A stretch of DNA of 64,000 nucleotides from UBA11373 sp046714175 (lineage in GTDB: Bacteria > Actinomycetota > Acidimicrobiia > Spongiisociales > UBA11373): contig JBKKBI010000062.1 in the NCBI GenBank assembly GCA_046714175.1, positions 13,667 through 77,666 on the forward strand, in the 5' to 3' direction. This document shows positions 41,535-50,211 of the stretch, one piece after another (position 1 is the first letter of the stretch; each line of letters opens with the position of its first letter). A program made the position numbers and the translations under genes. The notes beneath the pieces are model-generated. The model saw only the letters and a program-made list of their open reading frames with translations, ran no database searches and had not been told where the DNA came from.

Positions 41535-43067
41535 ATGCCTGAGTTCCCGATTCTCTCCACCCTCATCCTGTTGCCGGTGATCGGCGCGGTGGTACTGCTC
41601 GCCATCCCTTCGCGTCGCGCCGAGGTCGTCATGCCTACGGCGGTGGCGGCTTCGCTGCTGACGCTGGGGGCGGCGCTGTGGATGCTGATCGAGTTCGAGA
41701 GCGGGGTGGCCGATTTTCAGTTCGTCGAGCAGTCGTCGTGGTATCAGCCATGGGGCGTGGGCTGGCACCTGGGCATCGACGGGATCTCGGTCTTTCTGGT
41801 GGTGCTGACCGCGTTTCTGTTCCCCATCTCCCTCGCCGCCAGCGGCGCGGTGAGGCACCGCGTGCGCGAGTACGCGGTCGCAATGTTGCTGCTCGAGGCC
41901 GGGATCATTGGGGTCTTCGTCTCCCTCGACCTGCTGGTCTTCTTCGTGTTCTGGGAAGTGATGCTGGTTCCGATGTACTTCATCATTGGGATCTGGGGTG
42001 GCGAGCGCCGGGTGCACGCCGCGGTGAAGTTCTTCTTGTTCACCGCCTTTGGCTCGGCGGTGATGTTTGCCGGCATCCTGTTCCTCGGGTTCCTCGGCGG
42101 CGACGGTGCCCCCTCCTTCGACTTCGTCGATCTGCTCGGCGCCGAGCTGAGCCGCACTGCGCAGTTCTGGCTGTTCGGCGCGTTCGCTCTGTCGTTCGCC
42201 ATCAAGGTGCCGGTATTCCCATTTCACACCTGGCTCCCCGACGCCCATGTCGAAGCCCCTACCGCGGGGTCGGTGATCCTGGCCGGAGTGCTGCTGAAAC
42301 TGGGCGCCTACGGATTGATCCGGTTCAACCTCACATTGTTCCCGGAGGCGGCGGTAGATCTGGTGCCGGTGCTGGCGGTGCTGGCGGTCATCGGCATCGT
42401 CTACGGCGCAATCGTCGCCATCGTGCAGAGCGACATCAAGCGCCTGGTGGCCTACTCATCGGTGAGTCACCTCGGGTTCGTCGTGCTCGGCATTTTCGCT
42501 CTCACCACCCAGGGGATGCAGGGCGGGGTTCTGCAGATGGTGAACCACGGTCTCACCACCGGGGCGCTATTCCTCCTGGTGGGGATGATCTACGAGCGGC
42601 GTCACACCCGGGAGATCGCGCAGTTCGGTGGGTTAGCCACCGTGATGCCCATCTACGCCGGGATCTTCCTCTTCACCGCCTTCGCTGCGATCGGTCTCCC
42701 CGGACTCAACGGTTTCGTCGGCGAGTTCTTCGTGCTGGTCGGGTCGTTCCTCTCGCTGCCCGTGTACGCCATCATCGCCTCCCTCGGCGTGGTCCTGGCA
42801 GCCGTGTATCTACTGTGGGCGTATCAGCGGATGTTCACGGGGCCGATCACCGTGGCGGAGAACTCCACGCTGCACGACCTGCGCCCCGCAGAGATTCTGA
42901 TCCTGGCCCCGATCATCGCCCTTGTGATCTTCCTCGGTGTCTACCCCAAGCCGGCGCTCGACCGCATCGCACCGTCGGTGGACGCGATCCTGGAGCGGAT
43001 CGAAAACGTCACCGATTACGAGGTACCGGAGTGGGGGAGCACCAACGACGTGGCGGTGGAGGAATGA
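41535..43067 (+). CDS. nuoM: NADH-quinone oxidoreductase subunit M (operon 1)
   Basis: 510 residues, 14 membrane helices. Seen: GWHLGIDGISVFLVVLTAF at about 75, FFVFWEVMLVPMYFIIGIWG with the key Glu at about 140, PDAHVEAPTAGSVILAGVLL at about 235 with LKLGAYG, and QSDIKRLVAYSSVSHLGFVV at about 298. ATG at 41535 follows GGGAGA; the frame upstream crosses the repeat tract. One of three proton-pumping antiporter-like subunits. Confidence 0.95.
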   Translation: MPEFPILSTLILLPVIGAVVLLAIPSRRAEVVMPTAVAASLLTLGAALWMLIEFESGVADFQFVEQSSWYQPWGVGWHLGIDGISVFLVVLTAFLFPISLAASGAVRHRVREYAVAMLLLEAGIIGVFVSLDLLVFFVFWEVMLVPMYFIIGIWGGERRVHAAVKFFLFTAFGSAVMFAGILFLGFLGGDGAPSFDFVDLLGAELSRTAQFWLFGAFALSFAIKVPVFPFHTWLPDAHVEAPTAGSVILAGVLLKLGAYGLIRFNLTLFPEAAVDLVPVLAVLAVIGIVYGAIVAIVQSDIKRLVAYSSVSHLGFVVLGIFALTTQGMQGGVLQMVNHGLTTGALFLLVGMIYERRHTREIAQFGGLATVMPIYAGIFLFTAFAAIGLPGLNGFVGEFFVLVGSFLSLPVYAIIASLGVVLAAVYLLWAYQRMFTGPITVAENSTLHDLRPAEILILAPIIALVIFLGVYPKPALDRIAPSVDAILERIENVTDYEVPEWGSTNDVAVEE

Positions 43068-43071
43068 GTCA

Positions 43072-43157
43072 TCTGCCGTCAGTCGTCAGTCACAGCCTCC
43101 CCGCCGGTTCTGCCATCTGCCATCTGTCATCTGTCATCTGTGATCTGTCATCTACGA
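43072..43157. repeat. heptanucleotide repeat tract (TCTGTCA unit) between nuoM and nuoN
   Basis: Seven contiguous heptads at 43109-43157: TCTGCCA, TCTGCCA, TCTGTCA, TCTGTCA, TCTGTGA, TCTGTCA, TCTACGA. Two CGTCAGT units and a TCTGCCG lie just before (43072-43092). The same unit recurs, partly inverted, after the second operon's nuoN. Confidence 0.8.
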
Positions 43158-43173
43158 CGCCGAAGGCGGCGAT

Positions 43174-44613
43174 GTGACCAACGTCGACTTCCTCGCCATC
43201 GCCCCCGAGCTCATCCTCACCGTCGCGGTGGTGGCGCTGCTGCTTGTCGACGTGCAATGGCGTCCCGGGCCGCGGTGGTGGGGGATCGCCGCCGCCGCTG
43301 GACTGCTCGGAGCCACCGCGGCTGCGGTGGTGCACTGGATCGATCATCGGGGCGCCGACGCCGCCGGCTATTTCCAGGGGATGCTCGTAGTCGACGGCTT
43401 CTCCGCCGCCGCCGGGATCATCATCTTCACCATCACCGGCCTCGCCCTGGTGGTGGCGTGGCCGCTGGTGCGCACCCAGGGTGGGCGCGGCGCCGAGTTC
43501 GTCGTGCTGGTCCTGGTGGCGGCGACCGGCGCTCATCTCATGGCCGCGGCCGCCAACCTGGTGATGCTGTTCATCGCCCTCGAGGTGTTCTCGATCAGCC
43601 TCTACGTCCTCGCCGGCTTTACCCGGGAGCGTGCCGACTCCGACGAAGCGGCGCTCAAGTACTTCCTGCTGGGGGCACTGGCCTCGGCGATATTCCTCTA
43701 TGGGATCGCTCTCGTCTTCGCCGCCACCGGCACCACTTCGATCTACGGGGTCGGGGCATTCCTGGAGGGGACGCTGCTCTTTCGCCCCGGGATACTCCTC
43801 GCCGGTATCGCCCTGCTCGTCGTCGGACTCGGCTTCAAGGTCTCGGCGGCGCCGTTCCACGTGTGGTCGCCCGACGTGTATCAGGGCGCACCGGGTGGGA
43901 TCACCGGGTTCCTCGCCGCAACGGCCAAGGTGGCTGGGTTCGCCGCCGCCGCCCGGGTGCTAACCGTAGCCCTCGACGCCCGCATCGAGGATTGGGCACC
44001 GGCGGTGGCGGTCATCGCCGCGGCGTCGATAGTCGTCGGCACGCTGCTGGCGATCGCGCAGACCGATCTCAAGCGCATGCTGGCGTATTCCAGCGTCGCC
44101 CACGCCGGGTTCATCCTCACCGCGCTCGTCGGCGGTACCGCCGGGATCGGGGAGATGTGGTTCTACGTCGCCACTTATGCCGTGCAGGTGGTCGCCGCCT
44201 TCGGCGTCGCCGCGGTGGTGTCGGGGCCGCAACAGGGTCCGGCGCCACTGGCCGACTATGCCGGGCTGGCCACCCGGGCTCCGGGCTTGGCCACGGTGCT
44301 CGCCCTCATGATGCTGGCGATGGGAGGCATCCCGATCACCGCCGGGTTCGTCGGCAAGGCGGCGGTGTTCAGCGCCGCGCTCGAGGCGGACTACCTGTGG
44401 TTGGTCGTGCTGGCTCTTGTGGCCGCCGTGGCTGGCTTGTTCTTCTATCTGCGAGTCGTGGTGCTGATGTACATGCAGCCCGGCGACGCGGCGGCGATCA
44501 AGACTCCGGGCGGCACCCGACTGGTGCTACTCGGGAGCGCCGTATTCACGGTGGTCGCTGGTGTCGTGCCCTGGCCGCTGCTGCGGTGGTTAGGCGAGGC
44601 ACTGCCGCTGTAA
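43174..44613 (+). CDS. nuoN: NADH-quinone oxidoreductase subunit N (operon 1)
   Basis: 479 residues, about 14 membrane helices. Seen: FIALEVFSISLYVLAGFTRE at about 130, ALKYFLLGALASAIFLYGIA, VSAAPFHVWSPDVYQGAPGG at about 228, and AQTDLKRMLAYSSVAHAGFI at about 292. GTG at 43174 follows GAAGG. Last gene of the 14-gene complex I operon, followed by a palindrome-rich repeat. Confidence 0.94.
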   Translation: MTNVDFLAIAPELILTVAVVALLLVDVQWRPGPRWWGIAAAAGLLGATAAAVVHWIDHRGADAAGYFQGMLVVDGFSAAAGIIIFTITGLALVVAWPLVRTQGGRGAEFVVLVLVAATGAHLMAAAANLVMLFIALEVFSISLYVLAGFTRERADSDEAALKYFLLGALASAIFLYGIALVFAATGTTSIYGVGAFLEGTLLFRPGILLAGIALLVVGLGFKVSAAPFHVWSPDVYQGAPGGITGFLAATAKVAGFAAAARVLTVALDARIEDWAPAVAVIAAASIVVGTLLAIAQTDLKRMLAYSSVAHAGFILTALVGGTAGIGEMWFYVATYAVQVVAAFGVAAVVSGPQQGPAPLADYAGLATRAPGLATVLALMMLAMGGIPITAGFVGKAAVFSAALEADYLWLVVLALVAAVAGLFFYLRVVVLMYMQPGDAAAIKTPGGTRLVLLGSAVFTVVAGVVPWPLLRWLGEALPL

Positions 44614-44657
44614 AGAGCAGCGGGCTTCCGGTGACAGTGCTGTGGCTGAGGGGTCTG

Positions 44658-44775
44658 TTTCCTCCCCCGGAGGGGGAGGTGGCCCGGAGGGCCGGAGGGG
44701 GAAATCGCGCCGGACCACCTCAGGGACATTCCCCCCTCCCGGCTTCGCCGTACTCCCCCCTCAGGGGGAGAAACG
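44658..44775. repeat. palindromic extragenic repeat after nuoN, possible terminator
   Basis: CCTCCCCC-GGA-GGGGGAGG (44661-44679) is a perfect 8-bp hairpin, followed by GGCCCGGAGGGCC and CGGAGGGGGAAA. An inverted counterpart rich in CCCCCCTC ends at about 44775 with GGGGGAGAAA. A degenerate copy of the 45-base core lies at 26913. No T-run. It may end transcription of the nuo operon, or be a REP-type mobile repeat. Confidence 0.65.
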
Positions 44776-44806
44776 GAGCTGGTGACACCGAGGACTGACG
44801 ACTCCG

Positions 44807-44812
44807 TATCCT
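44807..44812 (+). promoter_or_regulatory. -10 hexamer (TATCCT) of a leaderless promoter
   Basis: TATCCT ends six bases before the ATG at 44819. GTGACA lies 19 bases upstream of it as a possible -35 box. Confidence 0.5.
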
Positions 44813-44818
44813 CCGCCA

Positions 44819-45928
44819 ATGCTCCGACCCGCCCGACTATTCGGCATCACGCTGGTCGCGGCGCTGGCTGCGCTCCCTCTGTTCTTGTCCAGCCTCCGTA
44901 TCTCGGGGCGGGTGATCGTCACCGCCGAGGATGTCGTCACCGAGGATCTCTACGCCTTTGGTGATCGGGTCATCGTCGAAGGAGTCATCCAGGGCGATCT
45001 GTTCGTGGTCACCGGCCATCTCACCGTCACCGGCCGGGTGGAGGGCGATGTGATGGGGATGGTGGGGGGTCCTGCCCGTATCGATGGTGAGGTGACTGGG
45101 TCGGTGCGCCTCGCGGCCGTCGATCTGGTGATCACCGGTTCGGTTGGCGACGATGCGGCGCTGGTGACGGCAGAGAGCACCATCGAAGGTTCGGTGGGAC
45201 GCGACGTTCTGGTCATCGCCGGATCGATCGCCCTCGATGGTTCCGTGGGGCGAGATGTACGCGCCCAGGCGATGCGGTTGTCGATCGACGGGCCCATCGC
45301 CCGCGATGTTCATGCCCGCACCGGACGCCTCGCTCTGGAGGACGAGGCTGTGGTCGGCGGCGATGTGCTCTACAAGGCATCCTCCGATGCCCGGGTGGAT
45401 CCGGCTGCTGCTGTCAACGGCCGGCTCACCAGGCGCGACGTGATTGCCCCGGTGTGGGCCAAGGCCGTGTCTCGCCTCTTCCTCTTCTTCAGCACCGTCG
45501 GCTTCGTATTTGCCGGACTGGTGGCGGCATGGTTATTTCGCGGCTGGTCGGCTCGGGCGGTCACCGCGGCGGAGCGGCGGCCAGGCCGCTCGGCGGTGAT
45601 CGGACTCGGCATCGTCTTATTGCCCCCGGTGCTGGTGCTGCCGCTGTTCCTCACCCTGGTCGGTATCCCACTGGCGCTGATGCTGCTGTTGGCCTGGTTG
45701 GGAGCGCTGTTCCTCGGCCCTCTACCCGCGGTGACGGCGGCCGGCAAGAGAATCGTGAAGGGCCGGGGTGGTTTCGCCGCGGCGCTGGTAGTGGGGACCC
45801 TGGTGTGGCGCGGGGCGATGTGGCTGCTGCCACTGATCGCGGTGCTGCTCTATCTGACTGCGCTGCTGATCGGGGTCGGCGCCTACGGCTCTGCAGCCTG
45901 GGAGTTGCGGCGGGAGAGCGCCCCCTGA
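44819..45928 (+). CDS. bactofilin-like beta-helix protein with C-terminal membrane domain
   Basis: 369 residues. A signal or anchor (LFGITLVAALAALPLFL) is followed by a right-handed beta-helix region (about 28-200) built of short Val/Gly/Asp repeats such as VEGVIQGDLFVVTGHL, VTGRVEGDVMGMVGG and IEGSVGRDVLVIAG, the pattern of polymer-forming cytoskeletal domains. Four membrane spans close the protein (about 225-360). The combination places the helix outside the cytoplasm, unlike cytoplasmic bactofilins. Function unknown. Leaderless start at 44819. Confidence 0.8.
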   Translation: MLRPARLFGITLVAALAALPLFLSSLRISGRVIVTAEDVVTEDLYAFGDRVIVEGVIQGDLFVVTGHLTVTGRVEGDVMGMVGGPARIDGEVTGSVRLAAVDLVITGSVGDDAALVTAESTIEGSVGRDVLVIAGSIALDGSVGRDVRAQAMRLSIDGPIARDVHARTGRLALEDEAVVGGDVLYKASSDARVDPAAAVNGRLTRRDVIAPVWAKAVSRLFLFFSTVGFVFAGLVAAWLFRGWSARAVTAAERRPGRSAVIGLGIVLLPPVLVLPLFLTLVGIPLALMLLLAWLGALFLGPLPAVTAAGKRIVKGRGGFAAALVVGTLVWRGAMWLLPLIAVLLYLTALLIGVGAYGSAAWELRRESAP

Positions 45929-46085
45929 CCCTGTTTACAAACCAGGCCAACGGTAGGGTGACTGTGGATCATTCTCCCAGTGGGAGTGGCCGTGGGACAC
46001 AGGGGTGTTCCACCAACCAGGGCACCGGCAGTAGCCGGATTGGGCCCGTGAGGCTCCGAATTCAGGAGCCGGGATGGAGTTAGTG

Positions 46086-46361
46086 ATGCAGAGATCTTCT
46101 TATATGGGCCTATTGGTATTCGGAGTCGTTCTCGCCGTGGTCGGCGCAATCATGAAGTTCGCCGTCACGGTGACCACCGAGGGGTTCAACATCAACACGG
46201 CCGGGACGATCATGCTGGTCGTCGGCATCCTCGCCGCCCTTGTTGGACTCGGCCTGGCCCTCATGGGTCGGACCACTCGCAGCACCACCACCGAGCGCGT
46301 CCTCGACACGCCCACCGGTCAGGTCCGCACCCAGGAGACGAGAGCCAACCTGGAGGGCTAG
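46086..46361 (+). CDS. small two-span membrane protein, DUF6458-like
   Basis: 91 residues. Two hydrophobic helices (MGLLVFGVVLAVVGAIMKFAV and IMLVVGILAALVGLGLALMG) separated by TVTTEGFNINTAG, then a polar tail with RTQETR. This matches the short actinobacterial DUF6458 pattern. The ATG at 46086 is chosen because GGAG is six bases before it; an ATG twelve bases earlier is possible. A strong terminator follows. Confidence 0.7.
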   Translation: MQRSSYMGLLVFGVVLAVVGAIMKFAVTVTTEGFNINTAGTIMLVVGILAALVGLGLALMGRTTRSTTTERVLDTPTGQVRTQETRANLEG

Positions 46362-46379
46362 AGGCAGCCTGAATTTGCG

Positions 46380-46414
46380 ATGCGGCCGGTGGCAGTCCCA
46401 CCGGCCGCATTGTT
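46380..46414. terminator. bidirectional intrinsic terminator
   Basis: ATGCGGCCGGTGG (46380-46392) and CCACCGGCCGCAT (46398-46410) form a perfect 13-bp stem with a 5-base loop, followed by TTGTT. It lies between the convergent DUF6458-like gene and fbpC, five bases past the fbpC stop side, and is the best terminator in the window. Confidence 0.85.
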
Positions 46415-46419
46415 AGCGC

Positions 46420-47433
46420 CTAGTGGCTTCCCAACACCACAACCTCACCGATCTCATAGCGCACCCGGTCTCCGGTGTGGAAGATGGGGTGCGGTCCGTT
46501 GCGTGCCAATAGCCTGCGCCCGTCGGCAACGTGCAGGGTGACCAGCTGATCGTGCCCGTAGTACTCGTGATCCACCACTAGTGCTGGTCCGCCGGAGTCG
46601 GCGGTGATGCGCACCTGCTCGGGACGCACCAGTACCTCGGCGCGTTCGCCATCGGGGGCATCGGTGGGGAAGCGTCCCAACGGAGTATCGACTATCCCCG
46701 CCCGAACGGTTCCTTCGACAAAGGCACCCTCGCCGAGGAACTGTGCCACCCAGCGGTCGACGGGGCGCCGGTACAGATCATGGGGCGAAGCCGTCTGGAT
46801 CACCCGCCCCTCTCGCATCACCGCCAACACATCGCTTATCGCCAGCGCCTCCGACTGATCGTGGGTGACGAACACCGTGGTGGTGCGCGCCTCCACCAGG
46901 ATGCCGCGCACTTCGCGGCGGATCTTTTCGCGCTGGGGGGCGTCGAGGTTGGAGAAGGGTTCATCGAGCAGGATCACCGCAGGTGCGGGCGCCAGCGCCC
47001 GTGCCAAGGCGACCCGTTGCTGCTCGCCCCCGGATAACTCGTGAGGGAGGCGTTGCTCCATCCCGGTAAGCCCCACCATGTCGAGGACTTCGGTGATGCG
47101 GCGTCGCACACCCCTGGGGAGCCCGTACCCGACGTTCTCGCCCACGGTCATGTGCGGGAAAAGCGCAAAGTCCTGAAAGACCATCCCGACCCGGCGTCGC
47201 TCCGGGGGCACGAAGGTGGTGTCATCGACCACAGTGACCCCATCCACTGCCACCGACCCTGAGTCGGGGCGTTCGAATCCGGCGATGAGGCGCAGCGCCG
47301 TCGTCTTCCCCGAACCGGAGGGACCGAGCAGACCGAGCACCCGGCCGGTGGGAGCTGTGAGGGAGAAACCGTCCAGGATCGGCTTCTCGGCAAAACGCTT
47401 CACCAGCCCGTGGCACACGATGGCGTCGGTCAT
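46420..47433 (-). CDS. fbpC: iron(III)-type ABC transporter ATP-binding protein
   Basis: 337 residues. Walker A GPSGSGKTTALRLIAG at about 37, Q-loop FQDFALFPHMTV at about 88, signature LSGGEQQRVALARAL at about 137, Walker B VILLDEPFSNLDAPQ at about 157 and the switch His in VFVTHDQSEAL at about 190. A C-terminal TOBE-like regulatory domain (about 240-337) is typical of FbpC/PotA. ATG at 47433 overlaps the permease stop. The long open frame continuing beyond it is antisense noise. Confidence 0.92.
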   Translation of the reverse strand: MTDAIVCHGLVKRFAEKPILDGFSLTAPTGRVLGLLGPSGSGKTTALRLIAGFERPDSGSVAVDGVTVVDDTTFVPPERRRVGMVFQDFALFPHMTVGENVGYGLPRGVRRRITEVLDMVGLTGMEQRLPHELSGGEQQRVALARALAPAPAVILLDEPFSNLDAPQREKIRREVRGILVEARTTTVFVTHDQSEALAISDVLAVMREGRVIQTASPHDLYRRPVDRWVAQFLGEGAFVEGTVRAGIVDTPLGRFPTDAPDGERAEVLVRPEQVRITADSGGPALVVDHEYYGHDQLVTLHVADGRRLLARNGPHPIFHTGDRVRYEIGEVVVLGSH

Positions 47434-49034
47434 GTCTCCCGCCTCGTGAGCAGGTAGGTGGGGATGGCGGCCACGAGGAGCAAAAGTATCGCCGGGATCG
47501 CCGCCCGGGAGTACAACAACGAGTCGGCGGCGGCCCACACATCCACGGCGAGGGTCTCGAACCCCGTGGGCCGGAGCAGCAGCGTCGCCGGCAACTCCTT
47601 CAACGTGGTGAGGAATACGAGCAAGGCCCCGGTCACCAGCCCGGGACGGACGATTGGGGCGGTGATGCGCAACATGGTGCGTCCCGGTCCGGCGCCCAGC
47701 GAGCGTGAGGCTTCCTCGATGGAGGGACTCACCTGGAGCACCGCGGCGCGCACCGGTCCCAAAGCCTGGGCGAAGAACACCGCGGCGTACACCGCCACCA
47801 GCACCACGAGGCTCTGGTACAGGCCGCCCAGGTAACGGGAGGCGAAGAAGACCATCGCCAAACCCACGGTGATGTGGGGGAGGGCGAAGACCGTGTACGC
47901 GGCACGCTCCACCCAGCGCGTGGTGCGCGACGGGTGGCGGGCGAGGAGCACCGCGGTGGGGAGTGCCAGCACCGCTGCCAGCGCGGCCGCCAGGATCGCC
48001 GCGAGCAGCGAACCCCGCACCGCATCCCAGGGAATCACCCGGCCCGCCGACGCGCCCCGAACCGCCCACGACGCCAGCACGCCGGCAGGGGCGACGAGCG
48101 CGATGGTGGCGAGCAGGCCGAGGGAGAGGCTCCCCAGGATCCGTCCCCGGCGTCGCAGCGCCACGGGGCGGGGCATGCGCCGAACCGGGCGTCCGTGATA
48201 CCCGGCGCGGCCTCGGGTGCGCCACTCCGCCCACACCACGACCAGGGCCAGCAGCACCAGCAGTAATGCCAGTACCGCGGCCGGGGTTCGATCCAGCCGT
48301 CCGGAGTACTGGGCGTAGACCATGCGGCTGAACGAGTCGAACCGAACCAGCGATACCGCCCCAAAGTCGGACAGTGTGTAGAGCGCCACCACCAGCAGGC
48401 TGGCGCCCAGGGCGGGTCGCAATTGCGGCAACACGATGGTGCGGAAGGTGCGCCCCGGGCCGGCGCCGAGTCCCCGCGCCGCCTCCTCGTGGGCAGGGTC
48501 TAGGCGGCGCCACGCCGCCGCCGCGGCGAGGAACACGTATGGGTAGGCGGCGATGGTGAGCGTCAGCCATGCCGCCGGCAGCCCGGAGACCACCGGGATG
48601 GTGAAACCTGTGAGGTCGGAGAGATAGCCGCGGGGACCGGCGGCGGCGAGCAGCGCCAGCGCGATCACGTAGGAAGGCATGACCAGGGGAAGCGCCACTA
48701 CCACCCGCCACCCGCGCCTGCCCGGGAGATCGGTCGCCTCGGTGAGCCAGGCAGCGCCGATCCCGACCGCCGCGGTGGTGCACGCCACCAGGCTGACCAG
48801 GACGGCTGTGTTGAGAACGAGCCGGCCGGTTTGCGGGGAGAACACCACGTCGCTGATCGTCGAACTCGAGGCCAGCACCCGACCGATGAGGTTGGCGAAA
48901 GGCACCAGCGCGGGGAGCAGCGCCAACGCCGGAGCCACCCACAGCCAGCGCGGCGCCCGGGACCGTCGCCGCGCCGCCGGCACCTCGTCGGACGGTGTCG
49001 GGGCCAGTGGCGGTGCGACCGCGCTCACGGTCAC
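47430..49034 (-). CDS. fbpB: iron(III)-type ABC transporter permease, two fused halves
   Basis: 534 residues, about 12 membrane helices in two homologous halves, as in FbpB/SfuB. Each half has an EAA loop for docking the ATPase: EEAARGLGAGPGRTFRTIVL at about 200 and EEASRSLGAGPGRTMLRITA at about 465, which are themselves alike. GTG at 49034 overlaps the fbpA stop (GTGA). It forms the channel for the metal passed from FbpA. Confidence 0.9.
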   Translation of the reverse strand: MTVSAVAPPLAPTPSDEVPAARRRSRAPRWLWVAPALALLPALVPFANLIGRVLASSSTISDVVFSPQTGRLVLNTAVLVSLVACTTAAVGIGAAWLTEATDLPGRRGWRVVVALPLVMPSYVIALALLAAAGPRGYLSDLTGFTIPVVSGLPAAWLTLTIAAYPYVFLAAAAAWRRLDPAHEEAARGLGAGPGRTFRTIVLPQLRPALGASLLVVALYTLSDFGAVSLVRFDSFSRMVYAQYSGRLDRTPAAVLALLLVLLALVVVWAEWRTRGRAGYHGRPVRRMPRPVALRRRGRILGSLSLGLLATIALVAPAGVLASWAVRGASAGRVIPWDAVRGSLLAAILAAALAAVLALPTAVLLARHPSRTTRWVERAAYTVFALPHITVGLAMVFFASRYLGGLYQSLVVLVAVYAAVFFAQALGPVRAAVLQVSPSIEEASRSLGAGPGRTMLRITAPIVRPGLVTGALLVFLTTLKELPATLLLRPTGFETLAVDVWAAADSLLYSRAAIPAILLLLVAAIPTYLLTRRET

Positions 49035-50029
49035 AGGAGTCCGGAGGCGGAGACCAAGTCGGTGGCGAGGTCCAGCACCGTCGCCAGATCGGAGAGATCG
49101 ACCTCGGGCTGAGCCAGATCGTCGAGGGCGGGAAGGCCCGCCGGAGCATTCAGTCCAGTGAGGAGCGGGTACTCGAAGGTCTCTTCTGCGAAGTAGCGCT
49201 GCGACTCCTCGGCGAGCAGAAACTCGACGAAGCGTGTCGCCGCGTCGCCGGCGTCGCTGGTGGCGAGGATCCCCACCCCGGCGGGCATCACCAACGACGC
49301 CGCGCTCGCGGTCGTAAAGAAGTGGTTGGCGGCGGTCGTCTCCCCCTGATCGGCGATCAAGCCGAGCAGGTAGTAGTGGTTTACCAGACCCACCTCGACT
49401 GTTCCCTGGTCGACGGCGGCGACGATGGGTGCGTTGCCGGAGAAGATCTGGGGATCGTTGGCGGCGATGGCCTCGAGCCAGTTGCGGGTGCGGCCCTCGC
49501 CGCGTTCCAGGATCATCGCGGCGACGAAGGCGAGGAACGAGGCGTTGGAGGGTGCGATGCCGATCCGACCCCGCCACACCGGATCCATGAACCCGTCGAC
49601 GTCGGTGGGGAGGTCTGCCGCGGACAGCTTGGTGGAGTCGTAGACCACGACCCGGCTGCGCCCGCTAACTCCGACCCAGAGGCGATCACGGTCGGAGAAG
49701 CGTGCCGGGACCAACTCGAGGATCGACTCAGGAAGAGGGGCGAAGAGGCCGGCTTCGGCCACGGCGCCGAGTGACGCCGGATCCTGAGCGAAGAAGACGT
49801 CGGCCGGACTGTTGGCTCCCTCCTCGCGCAGGGTGGCAGCCAGGTCGGTGCTGGAGGCGTAGCGCGCCTCGACCGTGATCCCCGTCTCCGCCGCGAAGCG
49901 CGCGATCAGCGGAGCCACCAGCTCCTCCGAGCGACCTACGTAGACGGTGATGCTCTCGGGGGCATCGTCACCGCAGGCGGTGGTGGCGAGCAGCAGGGCG
50001 ATTGTGGCGAGAAGCAGTCGGCGGGGCAT
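49031..50029 (-). CDS. fbpA: iron(III)-type ABC transporter substrate-binding lipoprotein
   Basis: 332 residues. Signal peptide with lipobox LLATTACGDD (Cys at about 19). Periplasmic-binding fold: SITVYVGRSEELVAPLIARF at about 26, ADVFFAQDPASLGAVAEAGLF at about 75 and GLVNHYYLLGL at about 215, in which the two Tyr are the iron ligands of FbpA-type proteins. Iron is likely, but related proteins bind other anions. ATG at 50029 with GGAGG ten bases upstream; an imperfect palindrome 55 bases upstream may be an operator. Confidence 0.9.
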   Translation of the reverse strand: MPRRLLLATIALLLATTACGDDAPESITVYVGRSEELVAPLIARFAAETGITVEARYASSTDLAATLREEGANSPADVFFAQDPASLGAVAEAGLFAPLPESILELVPARFSDRDRLWVGVSGRSRVVVYDSTKLSAADLPTDVDGFMDPVWRGRIGIAPSNASFLAFVAAMILERGEGRTRNWLEAIAANDPQIFSGNAPIVAAVDQGTVEVGLVNHYYLLGLIADQGETTAANHFFTTASAASLVMPAGVGILATSDAGDAATRFVEFLLAEESQRYFAEETFEYPLLTGLNAPAGLPALDDLAQPEVDLSDLATVLDLATDLVSASGLL

Positions 50030-50083
50030 TTTGGCCAGGCCTCCGGTGATGTTCAGGTCGACCCCGCTATGGAGCCGAGATTT

Positions 50084-50101
50084 GTTATGGCGAGCCTGAA
50101 C
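50084..50101. promoter_or_regulatory. possible operator upstream of fbpA
   Basis: GTTATGGC-GA-GCCTGAAC is an 18-base imperfect palindrome (6 of 8 positions per arm) 55 bases before the fbpA start. It faintly resembles DtxR/IdeR sites (AGGTWAGSCTWACCT), which would suit an iron transporter, but the match is poor. Confidence 0.25.
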
Positions 50102-50211
50102 ACTATTCCGGGCGGACAGTGATGGCAAAACTCGACCCGAAATGTCAGCGAGACCGGCGTGGTCTTGCCGGATGACACCAACCTCCGGAGGGGCGCACCC
50201 GGCGCTAACCG

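Noticed and set aside
46420..49149. Very long minus-strand frame suggesting one giant ABC fusion protein
   Set aside because: Only the part from 47433 downward has family sequence; the rest is antisense low-complexity Arg/Gly/Pro reading of the permease gene.
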